DNA from: JAWXVE01 sp044425575
GTDB lineage: Bacteria > Bacillota > Clostridia > Lachnospirales > Lachnospiraceae
Length of the DNA stretch: 11,121 nt
Reading direction: 5' to 3'
Assembly (NCBI GenBank): GCA_044425575.1
Contig: JAWXVE010000071.1
Coordinates: 1-11,121, forward strand
Both the position numbers and the translations under genes were made by a program. Below are positions 1 to 7,036 of this stretch, piece after piece; the first letter of the stretch is position 1; each line of letters starts with the position of its first letter. A model generated the notes under the pieces. It was not told the origin of the DNA, made no database searches, and saw only the letters and a program-made list of their open reading frames with translations.

Positions 1-42
1 GCCACTATTTTTACTGAAACAATTAAAACAATAACCAGCCAT
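1..42 (-). CDS. Zinc-ribbon protein, N-terminal 14 codons only (cut by window edge)
   Basis: An ATG at 40-42 opens a reading frame that runs off the left edge and encodes MAGYCFNCFSKNSG. It is preceded, seven bases upstream, by the purine-rich site AAGGGGG (50-56). The C-x2-C pair at residues 5 and 8 looks like the first half of a zinc ribbon, the kind of N-terminus also carried by the 479-residue protein starting at 9346. The start lies 40 bases past the stop of the VWA-FHA gene with no terminator between, so it is probably the next gene of the same operon. In Clostridia such N-termini often precede a Ser/Thr kinase or a membrane domain, but nothing visible here decides that. The reading frame and binding site are seen; the function is inference. 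Confidence 0.6.
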   Translation of the reverse strand, partial: MAGYCFNCFSKNSG

Positions 43-82
43 TATCTTTCCCCCTTCAAGCTTATCCGCATATGCTCTCGTC

Positions 83-1807
83 TTATATTTTAAATACAAT
101 CCTTTGATTTCCTGCTTCTATTACATCTCCATATCTTAATGGTCGAGTATTATTAATCTGAATTCCATTCAGTAATGTCCCCCCTTGGCTTAGATTCGTA
201 ATCGTAAAGCCATTTTCCGTATCTTCAATTACGAAATGTTGTCTACTCATTTTTATATCATCAAAGACTACGTCGCAGATATCGCTCCTTCCAATGAACA
301 TGGTCTGAGCAATCGCTAGTTCAACCCGATTTGATGCCCCACTAATATTAGACACCTCTAGCACGACTAGTTTCTGTTTCCCTTCTTCCATTTGGAAATG
401 TGCCTTCCCCGTTTCCCCTGCAAGCTGTCGTTGTTGTAAATCTGTGTTTCGTCTTTGATCATCACATGCTTCTATGTCATCTTGTATTTTTTTTCGTTTT
501 TGCGTAACAATGATAATAATAATGACTGCAAGAATCATGACTAAGATAAGCATGCCAATATACGCTCCCGTCATGCTCTCTTGCACCACTACCTCAACTG
601 TTGATTCATTTTTTATTGATTCTTTCTCAGCTGCTGTATTGGTATATTCTAGGTCCATTGTATTTGCTATAAGATTCTCATCTTGTGATATATCATTTAT
701 ATGATTGGTCGCTATTTGTATGGTTCCTGTCTCTGGCATCGCCACAAATGTAAGCGTCGCCATCTGTTTCTCCTCTTCATATACCGATGCACTAACAGGA
801 ATTACCGTGCCACCACTATCTTTCACTATAAAATTATCTGCTATATTCGCACCACTTACATTTTCTGAAAATACAACTTCTACGGTACCATTCTCTAATT
901 GTGTTGCTGATATAATTTCTGGTGCTAATTCATCGGATATATATTCCGTTATATTCGTATTCATTTCATATGCTACGTTATTATCTATCGTTAATGTTGC
1001 TGCTTCTCCTCTTGTGGGTAATATATTTGTGCTTGCTACAAATTTTGCAATATATGCACTATGAATCTCTTCTACCGTTTCTTCAAAGGTTGTAATAAGA
1101 TTATCTTCATTTATAATTGCAATCTCACCACCTGTTGCTCTAGCTAACGCACCAAAATTATCTAAACTTTCTTTCGTTCCACTTTCAAAACCAAATCCAT
1201 ATAGTGGTAGTCCCGCATTATTTAGCAGATTTTCCACCTCGTCTTCTGTATAACCACCTAAGTTATAATCTACAGAATCCGAAAATACATACAATAAGCA
1301 ACGATCCATCTCTGGTAATTCTTCAGACAGTGTTGCTGCTTTTGCTAATGAATCAAAAAATAAAGTGTCGTTTTGATTTGCCTCTAAACTAGCTACTGTT
1401 TCGTTAATCATGGTAACATCCGTTTGTGCATCTATAAGTACATCTACTGTTGTTCCAAAACTAATTAAGGTAACTGTATCTTGTGCATTCTTATCTATTA
1501 TAAATGTGCTAATCGCCGTCTTAATTGCTTCCATCTGCGTATAAGAAATCGAACCTGAACAATCAACTAAGAAAAAATGATGGTTAGTAGATTCTTCAAC
1601 ACTAGTAATAGATGTAGCTGTTATTATTTCTTTGTTTAATTCTAACGTTGCCTCCTGAGGAGACTCCTCCGAATAAAAATACACTTCTATATTCGGCATT
1701 TCTCCATTTAATTGTTCTACTCTATTATTCTCACTTGCAAACGCTGTCATTCCTAACATAAGGAACAAACACACGTGAATGCCTATTTTCGCTAATCTTC
1801 TTACCAT
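83..1807 (-). CDS. Secreted VWA domain - transmembrane - cytoplasmic FHA protein
   Basis: The 574-residue protein starts with a signal sequence (basic MVRRLAK, hydrophobic core, likely cut after AFA at residue 24). A von Willebrand A domain spans about 75-255 with a full MIDAS metal site: D82-C-S84-G-S86, T148 and D177. Residues about 294-388 resemble an SbsA/Big_5-type Ig-like domain. A transmembrane helix (about 412-434) is followed by basic QKRKK, which places the C-terminus in the cytoplasm. There an FHA domain (about 500-574) shows GRS at 506-508 and SRQH at 521-524, although the usual NGT reads GGT. The expected role is extracellular ligand or metal-dependent adhesion sensing coupled to phosphothreonine binding inside. 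The start overlaps the preceding gene by 7 bases (ATGGTAA) and has a strong site AAGGAGGGG at 1813-1821, implying translational coupling. The ligand is unknown. The domain calls are firm; the signalling role is inferred from the operon. Confidence 0.9.
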   Translation of the reverse strand: MVRRLAKIGIHVCLFLMLGMTAFASENNRVEQLNGEMPNIEVYFYSEESPQEATLELNKEIITATSITSVEESTNHHFFLVDCSGSISYTQMEAIKTAISTFIIDKNAQDTVTLISFGTTVDVLIDAQTDVTMINETVASLEANQNDTLFFDSLAKAATLSEELPEMDRCLLYVFSDSVDYNLGGYTEDEVENLLNNAGLPLYGFGFESGTKESLDNFGALARATGGEIAIINEDNLITTFEETVEEIHSAYIAKFVASTNILPTRGEAATLTIDNNVAYEMNTNITEYISDELAPEIISATQLENGTVEVVFSENVSGANIADNFIVKDSGGTVIPVSASVYEEEKQMATLTFVAMPETGTIQIATNHINDISQDENLIANTMDLEYTNTAAEKESIKNESTVEVVVQESMTGAYIGMLILVMILAVIIIIIVTQKRKKIQDDIEACDDQRRNTDLQQRQLAGETGKAHFQMEEGKQKLVVLEVSNISGASNRVELAIAQTMFIGRSDICDVVFDDIKMSRQHFVIEDTENGFTITNLSQGGTLLNGIQINNTRPLRYGDVIEAGNQRIVFKI

Positions 1808-2346
1808 GTTCGCCCCTCCTTACAATATGGAATAAATATAAATCTACTCGATCCAATCTGAATCTCTTCCTCTCCTTGCAACATACAACTATCTTGAAGC
1901 GGTTTCCCATCTATTAAAACACTTTCTCCATTCCCTCTAGCTATCATGTATACAATACGCCTTGGTTCAAATACGATGGAACAGTGGTCTTCTCCACTCA
2001 CTTCTCTATCATCCGCAATGCATACATCGGACTTTACTGATCGTCCTACAAAATTCCTTCCAGCGTATAGTAAATATGCTCTGCCTCGCTCAACGCCTTG
2101 CACGCATACCAGCCAAGCTACTACGGGTTCTATACCGCTCTCTGCACGAAAAATGCCTACGGTTTTCTCATCCCCATCATCTGCACCTGGCAATTTCATC
2201 CCGATCACGCTTGATGGTTTAGGCATATATTGAGTGAATTCATCACTGATTGTTCGCCTTTTTTCCATTGGATTCTCACAATGAGGACAGGTATCAAATT
2301 TGCTATTATCATAGAAATGTCCTTTTTCACATTTTACAACTGCCAT
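1801..2346 (-). CDS. Zinc-ribbon FHA protein (second copy)
   Basis: This is a soluble protein of about 181 residues. Its N-terminus (VKCEKGHFYDNSKFDTCPHC) has Cys-x3-His and CxxC, consistent with a small zinc ribbon. A linker carries KTVGIF around T62, and an FHA domain follows at about 85-175. The FHA has GRS at 101-103 but a degenerate SGEDH where SRxxH is expected, and no NGT. It is a clear paralogue of the protein encoded at 3345-4004, sharing GHFYD, the KT[VI]G motif, EPVV-WLVC and GRNFVGRS. Cytosolic phosphothreonine adaptor is the likely role. An in-frame ATG at 2352 would add Met-Tyr, but GGAGG abuts that codon directly, while the ATG at 2346 has ideal 6-base spacing; the paralogue also lacks the extra residues. 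It overlaps the VWA-FHA gene by 7 bases. Confidence 0.85.
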   Translation of the reverse strand: MAVVKCEKGHFYDNSKFDTCPHCENPMEKRRTISDEFTQYMPKPSSVIGMKLPGADDGDEKTVGIFRAESGIEPVVAWLVCVQGVERGRAYLLYAGRNFVGRSVKSDVCIADDREVSGEDHCSIVFEPRRIVYMIARGNGESVLIDGKPLQDSCMLQGEEEIQIGSSRFIFIPYCKEGRTW

Positions 2347-2352
2347 ATACAT

Positions 2353-2357
2353 CCTCC
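2353..2357 (-). promoter_or_regulatory. Ribosome binding site GGAGG that sets the start at 2346
   Basis: GGAGG touches the upstream ATG (2350-2352) with no spacer, which is too close for initiation. It sits 6 bases before the ATG at 2344-2346, so the shorter protein is preferred. Confidence 0.7.
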
Positions 2358-2363
2358 ATTGTC

Positions 2364-2392
2364 AAGAACGGCACTAATGCAGTACCGTTCTT
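2364..2392. other. Intercistronic hairpin ahead of the second zinc-ribbon FHA gene
   Basis: AAGAACGG (2364-2371) pairs perfectly with CCGTTCTT (2385-2392). After one C/A mismatch, ACT pairs with AGT around a loop AATGC. In the direction of transcription the stem ends 6 bases before the GGAGG site of the next gene and is not followed by a T-run, so it is a poor terminator on the minus strand. It may protect or process the mRNA, or tune translation of the distal genes. The 84-90 base gap that holds it is the longest inside the operon. I see no convincing promoter in it. Confidence 0.55.
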
Positions 2393-2436
2393 TTACTCTC
2401 ATACTTTTTACTTACTCTGGTATTTAACCAATACAT

Positions 2437-3342
2437 CTATACTAATCTAAATCTATTTTCACGATTACCAAGCGCTAAAACAGTTCCTCGTTGCATACGT
2501 GTTGGCACATTTGCTGCAAGTCTATTGCCACCATCGATATAAGTACCATTGCTTGAATAATCAGTTACAATATATACACCTCTTGATGCATCATATGTAA
2601 TTCCACAATGTTTTCTACTTACTTTTTCCGCATGTTGATCCACAATCAAATTACACATTGCATTATCTCTACCGATTAATAATTCATCTCCTGATGCTAA
2701 TGGAATCTGTTGACCTGCATACATTCCACTTAATCCTTCTACTACACCTGTTTTAGATGCTCCTGCAGCCTTTTTCCCTGCCGTGCCACTTCCTGCACCA
2801 TTTCCTACATTGACTTTCTTCTCGTATGCAAAATTATTTGTAAATGCTATTTGATAATCTATTACACATCTAAAGCACATTTCTAATGGATTGATAATTC
2901 CAATTGCAAGATATGGCTTAATATCAAATGCTTTATAATATTTATATCTCCAATACACATTGTATGCGACACAAGCTAATAAATAGATATTGCCAACGAT
3001 GGTTGAAAATGTAGTCCATTTGTATGCACTGATTGCTAGGATAATCCATTTCAATAAGAATGAATACCAAATCCAACCTTCGAATATAAACATTTTCCAC
3101 CATTCTTCTCTAAGGATTTTCAAGCGATAAATCGTCTTTGCAAATGGTACAAATGGCATCCAATCTGTATCTAACCCTGCTTTTTTACCAATCATTAACC
3201 ACTTATATCCTGACAACGCCCACCAGCAAGCTATTCCAGCTACTGCAATAATTATAAAAGTACTAAACCCACCCATTATTGAACTAATCATTGAACTCAT
3301 TTCTGAAGTTCCACTTAACATATCTAATGCATCCATACTCAT
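2437..3342 (-). CDS. Multi-pass membrane protein with C-terminal FHA domain
   Basis: The protein has 301 residues. A hydrophobic helix at about 26-48 and further hydrophobic segments at about 86-107, 115-131 and possibly 145-160 form a small membrane region. The stretch with KKAGLDTDWMPFVPF loosely resembles the DUF5684-type family of small membrane proteins; this is a weak call. A Gly/Ala/Lys-rich linker (about 178-198) leads to a canonical FHA domain (about 199-301) with IGRD (R225), SRKH (242-245) and SSNGT (263-267). It is probably a membrane anchor that recruits phosphothreonine proteins on the cytoplasmic side. The start at 3342 has AAGGAGGT (3351-3358) at good spacing, and only 2 bases separate it from the upstream stop codon, so the two genes are likely translationally coupled. 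Of the five FHA domains in the window, this one and the kinase's keep the full set of conserved motifs. The transported or sensed molecule, if any, is unknown. Confidence 0.87.
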   Translation of the reverse strand: MSMDALDMLSGTSEMSSMISSIMGGFSTFIIIAVAGIACWWALSGYKWLMIGKKAGLDTDWMPFVPFAKTIYRLKILREEWWKMFIFEGWIWYSFLLKWIILAISAYKWTTFSTIVGNIYLLACVAYNVYWRYKYYKAFDIKPYLAIGIINPLEMCFRCVIDYQIAFTNNFAYEKKVNVGNGAGSGTAGKKAAGASKTGVVEGLSGMYAGQQIPLASGDELLIGRDNAMCNLIVDQHAEKVSRKHCGITYDASRGVYIVTDYSSNGTYIDGGNRLAANVPTRMQRGTVLALGNRENRFRLV

Positions 3343-3344
3343 AT

Positions 3345-4004
3345 CTATTTACCTCCTTCTTTATCCCAATTAAATTCTGATGAACAGCAAGGTATAAACA
3401 TTAATTCTGTTTTCCCTAACCCTAGTTTGTCATTCGTCTTTAATTCTTGTGCCATTAATACTACTTTGTCATTTAAGTAGCAAAGTTCTTTGCTATCTCC
3501 TGGTTGAATAATAAATGTATTGCCTCTTGGTTCATACACAACTACTGCATGCTTTTCACGGCTTACTGTTGTGTCTTTTTGTAGTGATACATCCATTGCT
3601 GGCGATCTTCCCACAAAGTTTCTTCCGCTCTTTAATCGGAAATCTTCTCCGAAATGCTCACCTTCCGTACACACAAGCCAACCAACTACTGGCTCTTTCC
3701 CAATTGCCGAAGAGAAAAATCCAATTGTTTTATTGTCGTCTTCAAGAGGATTGATACTAATGTCTTGCGCTGCAATATTTACGGCAGCTTGTAGGGAGCT
3801 TGATCCTACTGGTTCTGGTGCTATTGGAGTATTTGACACCTGTCCTGGCTGAGTAAGTGCTACTGTTACATCATCTTCCCCATCATTTCTTACTAATGGC
3901 ATGGTAACATTGTCATTACCACCTGCTGCGCCCCCACAATGTGGGCAACTTTCAAATCTGTCTTGGTCATAAAAATGTCCATTATTACATTTTACTAAAT
4001 TCAT
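3345..4004 (-). CDS. Zinc-ribbon FHA protein (first copy)
   Basis: This soluble 219-residue protein opens with a zinc ribbon: C6-x3-H10 and C20-P-H-C23. A polar, Thr-rich linker (about 30-90) contains DDVTVAL and the acidic LEDDNKTIGFF motif with T93. The FHA domain (about 110-205) has GRS at 132-134 and SREKH at 148-152, but no NGT in the usual loop. It matches the protein at 1801-2346 closely across ribbon, KT[VI]G motif and FHA, and is longer only in the linker. The architecture resembles GarA/FhaB-like proteins in having a phosphorylatable N-terminal Thr followed by an FHA domain, although the zinc ribbon is extra; the comparison is inference. The start has AAGGAGT (4011-4017) at 6-base spacing. 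The 69-base gap from the upstream phosphatase holds no hairpin I can support. It was probably duplicated within this operon to give the second copy. Confidence 0.87.
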   Translation of the reverse strand: MNLVKCNNGHFYDQDRFESCPHCGGAAGGNDNVTMPLVRNDGEDDVTVALTQPGQVSNTPIAPEPVGSSSLQAAVNIAAQDISINPLEDDNKTIGFFSSAIGKEPVVGWLVCTEGEHFGEDFRLKSGRNFVGRSPAMDVSLQKDTTVSREKHAVVVYEPRGNTFIIQPGDSKELCYLNDKVVLMAQELKTNDKLGLGKTELMFIPCCSSEFNWDKEGGK

Positions 4005-4073
4005 ACTTCCACTCCTTTTCCTGTTTGATTTCCTTTGTCACGTGTTTTTCATTTTCCCTTTATTTTCACACCT

Positions 4074-4937
4074 TTAAGTGCCAAAATACCTCATCAGTAT
4101 GGCGGTAGTATTATCTTGACTTCCACCGCTCTCATCAATTGCTGTCGCTATCAGCCGATTCACTTCTTCATTTAGACTCTGTCCTTGTGCCAACAAAATT
4201 TCTAGGATTCTGTCATCGCTTAAAGATTTCGTTACACCATCACTACATAGCAGAATCGTATCGTTCGGCAATAATTCTAGTGGCCTCCTTGATACATCAA
4301 TATAATTCAGATAATCAATCCCTATATAACTAACTAGCGCTTCTTTTTTCGGATGCGTATCTGCTTCTTCTTGTGAAATTTTTCCATTTTCAACCATAAT
4401 TTGAAGCTCTAATGCATAATTATGATCTCTTGTCAGCCTTGCAATTTCACCATCTCGAATGATGTAGATTCTACTATCCCCTATCGACAACCAATACAAT
4501 TGATTATTCTGAACATAGGTACTAACTAATGTTGTCCCTACACGCATGCCTTGCTTGACATAACGTTCGTAAATCATCTCGTTGGCACGTAGTGCCATTT
4601 CCTCTAAACATCCGCCTAGTTCTTTCCCAGAGTCTAAATCCATATATTGATTGGCCATAAATGCTACTACGTCTGAACTTGCTAGTTCTCCACTTTCCAT
4701 TCCGCCCATTCCATCGCACAGTATTGCAAAGGCAGGGCCTTCTTCCGGAAGCGGGTCTGCTACATACGCTGCATCTTGTTGGTAACTTCTTGTTCCAATA
4801 TCAGTTGCCATTGCAGTATCAAGTACTACTTGATCCATCTCATTTTTCTGTATCTGTATGGTCATTGTATCTTCTTCAATAAATTCAAGTACTGCTTTTT
4901 CTTTTTTTGGCTTATCTCTTTTTCTAAACAACATCAT
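4074..4937 (-). CDS. PP2C-family Ser/Thr protein phosphatase (second in operon)
   Basis: This soluble 287-residue metal-dependent (PPM/PP2C) phosphatase is expected to remove phosphate from Ser/Thr in proteins modified by the neighbouring kinase. Its motifs are complete: GTRSYQQDA with D55 (Q-Q-D in place of the usual N-x-D), CDGMGG (D75, G76), GTT at 134-136, GDSR at 153-156, DH at 171-172, SDG at 232-234 and the terminal metal-binding D275-N276. The first 40 residues are an extension rich in Lys and Glu (KRDKPKKEK), not part of the catalytic fold, which may dock partners. Its ATG overlaps the kinase stop codon in an ATGA (4934-4937), so the two are translationally coupled. GGAGGTGA (4942-4949) could also serve the second Met at 4934. 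The coupling suggests a fixed kinase/phosphatase ratio. Confidence 0.93.
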   Translation of the reverse strand: MMLFRKRDKPKKEKAVLEFIEEDTMTIQIQKNEMDQVVLDTAMATDIGTRSYQQDAAYVADPLPEEGPAFAILCDGMGGMESGELASSDVVAFMANQYMDLDSGKELGGCLEEMALRANEMIYERYVKQGMRVGTTLVSTYVQNNQLYWLSIGDSRIYIIRDGEIARLTRDHNYALELQIMVENGKISQEEADTHPKKEALVSYIGIDYLNYIDVSRRPLELLPNDTILLCSDGVTKSLSDDRILEILLAQGQSLNEEVNRLIATAIDESGGSQDNTTAILMRYFGT

Positions 4938-6259
4938 ATCCTCACCTCCATCGTATAATCTCTTGATATTATGTAGAATTGCTCTCCTGGAGAAAGTACA
5001 TATGATTGTCCAGTATTCAATCGTCCGTTTGCAATAAACGTTCCGTTTTTGGATAAGTCTTGAATATAAAACTTGTTCTGTTTATCGTTATATTGAAGTG
5101 CACAATGGATTCTGCTAAGATTCTTATCATTCAAAACAATATGGCACTTATCGGAAGAACGTCCTATTTTGATTGGAGTATTCGTTGGTAGATTCCATCT
5201 TGCTTTCACTATGCCCCCTTGCATTAGTACCACATGTGGAATTGTGCGATTTACTTGTTGCTGCCTTACCTGCGCTGGTGCTGCTTGCACTTGTTTTTGA
5301 TGTGCACATTGTTCCATATATTTCTTTGAATGTGGCCTATCCTCATTCGGTTTCGGTATATTACCTTGTACCTGTTGTTTGACTGGTTGCGGTACATAAG
5401 GTTTATGTATCTCTGTTACAAATTGTCTTAGATTCGAATATCTTTTTCGAAAATCCAAATCCATTCCTTTTAGAATCGCATCTGATATCACCGCTGATAC
5501 TCCATACGTCCTTAAATCCTGTATCTGTTCTCCCGCCAATCTATCTGGCGCATCTGGTGGTCTTTTTCCTATTACTATGGTATAAAACGTAGCACATAGT
5601 GCATACACATCAGTCCAAGGTCCTAACCTTCCTTTTTGAGAATACTGCTCTGGTGGTGCAAATCCTGGTTTGATTACCACTGACATGCTCTGACTCTGTT
5701 CTCCTACATACGCTCGTGTCGCTCCAAAATCGATTAATTTCACAATACCTTTTTTCGTAATGAAAATATTTTCTGGGCTAATATCTCGGTGCAATAAGCC
5801 TTTGTCATGAACTGCTGCCAACGTATTAGAGACAACCGTTAGTACCTCAATAGCTGTTTGAACTGGTACTTTTCCATCCGTACTCTTTGCCAATGTTCCT
5901 AAGGTTACTCCATCTAAATATTCCATCACAAAGTACGATGTATTATTCTCTTCAAAGGAATGATATATCTGTACTACGTGTTCATTTCCAAGAAACTGGC
6001 TAAGCATTCTTACTTCTCTTTGGAATACGTCTCTCCCATGTTCAAACAGTTCTTGATTCTCACTGCTATTGGATGCTACATCTTTGCCATTCGATGCACG
6101 AATCGCCCAGTATGACGGCATATATTCTTTAATAGCCACTTGTTTCCCGTCTGTCATATCTCTAGCTAGATATGTAACTCCAAATCCTCCAACGCCTAAT
6201 ACGGATTCGATAATATAATGTTTGTTCAGTACCCCGCCGACTTGTAATAGTTCCGTCAT
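4934..6259 (-). CDS. Ser/Thr protein kinase with C-terminal FHA domain
   Basis: In this 441-residue protein, residues about 14-285 form a Hanks-type kinase: glycine loop GVGGFG (22-27), catalytic K44 in VAIKEY, E82 in helix C, hinge MEYLDG (112-117), HRD 157-159 with N164, DFG 177-179, APPEQY 201-206 and D217. All catalytic residues are present, so it should be active. A polar linker rich in Gln and Pro (about 288-338) leads to a canonical FHA domain (about 340-441) with IGRSS (365-369), SRIH (382-385) and SKNGT (403-407). There is no transmembrane helix and no PASTA repeats, unlike PrkC/Stk1-type kinases, so it is cytosolic and must be recruited to the membrane by partners. The activation segment carries Ser residues (189, 191, 193) and T181, not the PknB-like TxT pair. 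It is the only active kinase in the window and lies between the two phosphatases. Confidence 0.95.
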   Translation of the reverse strand: MTELLQVGGVLNKHYIIESVLGVGGFGVTYLARDMTDGKQVAIKEYMPSYWAIRASNGKDVASNSSENQELFEHGRDVFQREVRMLSQFLGNEHVVQIYHSFEENNTSYFVMEYLDGVTLGTLAKSTDGKVPVQTAIEVLTVVSNTLAAVHDKGLLHRDISPENIFITKKGIVKLIDFGATRAYVGEQSQSMSVVIKPGFAPPEQYSQKGRLGPWTDVYALCATFYTIVIGKRPPDAPDRLAGEQIQDLRTYGVSAVISDAILKGMDLDFRKRYSNLRQFVTEIHKPYVPQPVKQQVQGNIPKPNEDRPHSKKYMEQCAHQKQVQAAPAQVRQQQVNRTIPHVVLMQGGIVKARWNLPTNTPIKIGRSSDKCHIVLNDKNLSRIHCALQYNDKQNKFYIQDLSKNGTFIANGRLNTGQSYVLSPGEQFYIISRDYTMEVRI

Positions 6260-6261
6260 GG

Positions 6262-6272
6262 AATCACCTCCT
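6262..6272 (-). promoter_or_regulatory. Near-perfect ribosome binding site of the kinase gene
   Basis: AGGAGGTGATT is complementary to the 16S rRNA 3' end over 11 bases, and its GGAGG core lies 7 bases from the kinase ATG. It is the best match in the window and predicts strong kinase translation. Confidence 0.75.
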
Positions 6273-6298
6273 ATTTGGCATGAACTTTTACCACTTTT

Positions 6299-7024
6299 CT
6301 AATTGTTAAAAATTGCAATTGCTGTATAGTTATCTCGATTACTTCCTTTTTTTATAATCTGTGCTTCCATTCGCTCTAGCCATTCTTCAGGATTCTTGCT
6401 TTTTCTAAGTGTGCTACTCATAAATCTTTCATCCATCCATTCCCAGTAACCGTCACTACACATCAATATATTAGTTTCTTTACTAATCTCTATCTTCTCA
6501 CTGAGCGTACTTTTTACTTCATCTTCCATTCCTCCAACCACTCTAGTAAGTCGATTGCGATCTTCATGAAACCGTATATCTTTATGTTTAATCTCTCCCT
6601 GATATACAAGCATCTGTGGAATACTATGATCGTATGATTGCGTCTGTATCTTATGCTTCTTAAATATATAAATACGGCTATCCCCTACATGTGCAAATTG
6701 AATCTTATTGTCTGCTTCATTGAAATACACTACTGTCATAGTAGTTTTCAAATCATTGGGACTATTTGTCTCTATCTGCATTTGCTTCAATGTCGAATGG
6801 GATTCCTTGATACAACTCTCTAACAATTCTTCATAGGAAAGTTCTGTCTCCACAAAAATTTTCTTAGATATGTCTACAGCCAGTTGACTTGCAACCTCGC
6901 CCTGTCCATGCCCACCAAGTCCATCACATAACACAAATAGTATTTCTCCATCTCTTTGTGCAATACCCTGTGAATCTTCATTGATACCTCTATCACCAGC
7001 TTTACTCATCACTTCATATTTCAT
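6299..7024 (-). CDS. PP2C-family Ser/Thr protein phosphatase (first in operon)
   Basis: This soluble phosphatase of about 241 residues belongs to the PPM/PP2C superfamily and is about the minimal catalytic length. Motifs: RGINEDS (N15, D17), CDGLGGHG (D34, G35), TTMT 94-97, GDSR 114-117, DHS 132-134, SDG 190-192 and D231-N232-Y-T-A. All metal ligands appear intact. It is distinct from the second phosphatase of the operon (few identities outside motifs and no N-terminal extension), so the two are not recent duplicates. An ATG at 7045 would add seven residues, but nothing resembling a ribosome binding site precedes it; AGGAGA (7031-7036) lies 6 bases before the ATG at 7024, leaving a 10-base gap to the lipoprotein gene. 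It is expected to reverse the kinase's phosphorylations. Confidence 0.92.
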   Translation of the reverse strand: MKYEVMSKAGDRGINEDSQGIAQRDGEILFVLCDGLGGHGQGEVASQLAVDISKKIFVETELSYEELLESCIKESHSTLKQMQIETNSPNDLKTTMTVVYFNEADNKIQFAHVGDSRIYIFKKHKIQTQSYDHSIPQMLVYQGEIKHKDIRFHEDRNRLTRVVGGMEDEVKSTLSEKIEISKETNILMCSDGYWEWMDERFMSSTLRKSKNPEEWLERMEAQIIKKGSNRDNYTAIAIFNN

Positions 7025-7030
7025 GATATC

Positions 7031-7036
7031 TCTCCT
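7031..7036 (-). promoter_or_regulatory. Ribosome binding site AGGAGA that sets the start at 7024
   Basis: AGGAGA overlaps the stop codon TAG (7035-7037) of the lipoprotein gene and is spaced 6 bases from the ATG at 7022-7024. The longer frame from 7045 has no such site upstream, so the shorter start is preferred. Confidence 0.7.

Noticed and set aside
705..1064. Plus-strand open frame of 119 codons inside the VWA-FHA gene
   Set aside because: It is an antisense shadow of a well-supported gene, with no recognisable domain. The same applies to the other plus-strand frames in the window, for example 3520-3852 and 9090-9368.
2360..2365. TTGACA on the minus strand as a -35 box
   Set aside because: It lies just before the ribosome binding site, so a -10 box at normal spacing would fall inside the coding sequence, and none is present.
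4039..4044. CACGTG palindrome in the 69-base gap as an operator
   Set aside because: A six-base palindrome is expected by chance; it has no extended symmetry, second copy or nearby promoter.
4934..6259. PrkC/PknB-type PASTA kinase sensing peptidoglycan
   Set aside because: There is no transmembrane helix and no PASTA repeat; the C-terminus is an FHA domain.
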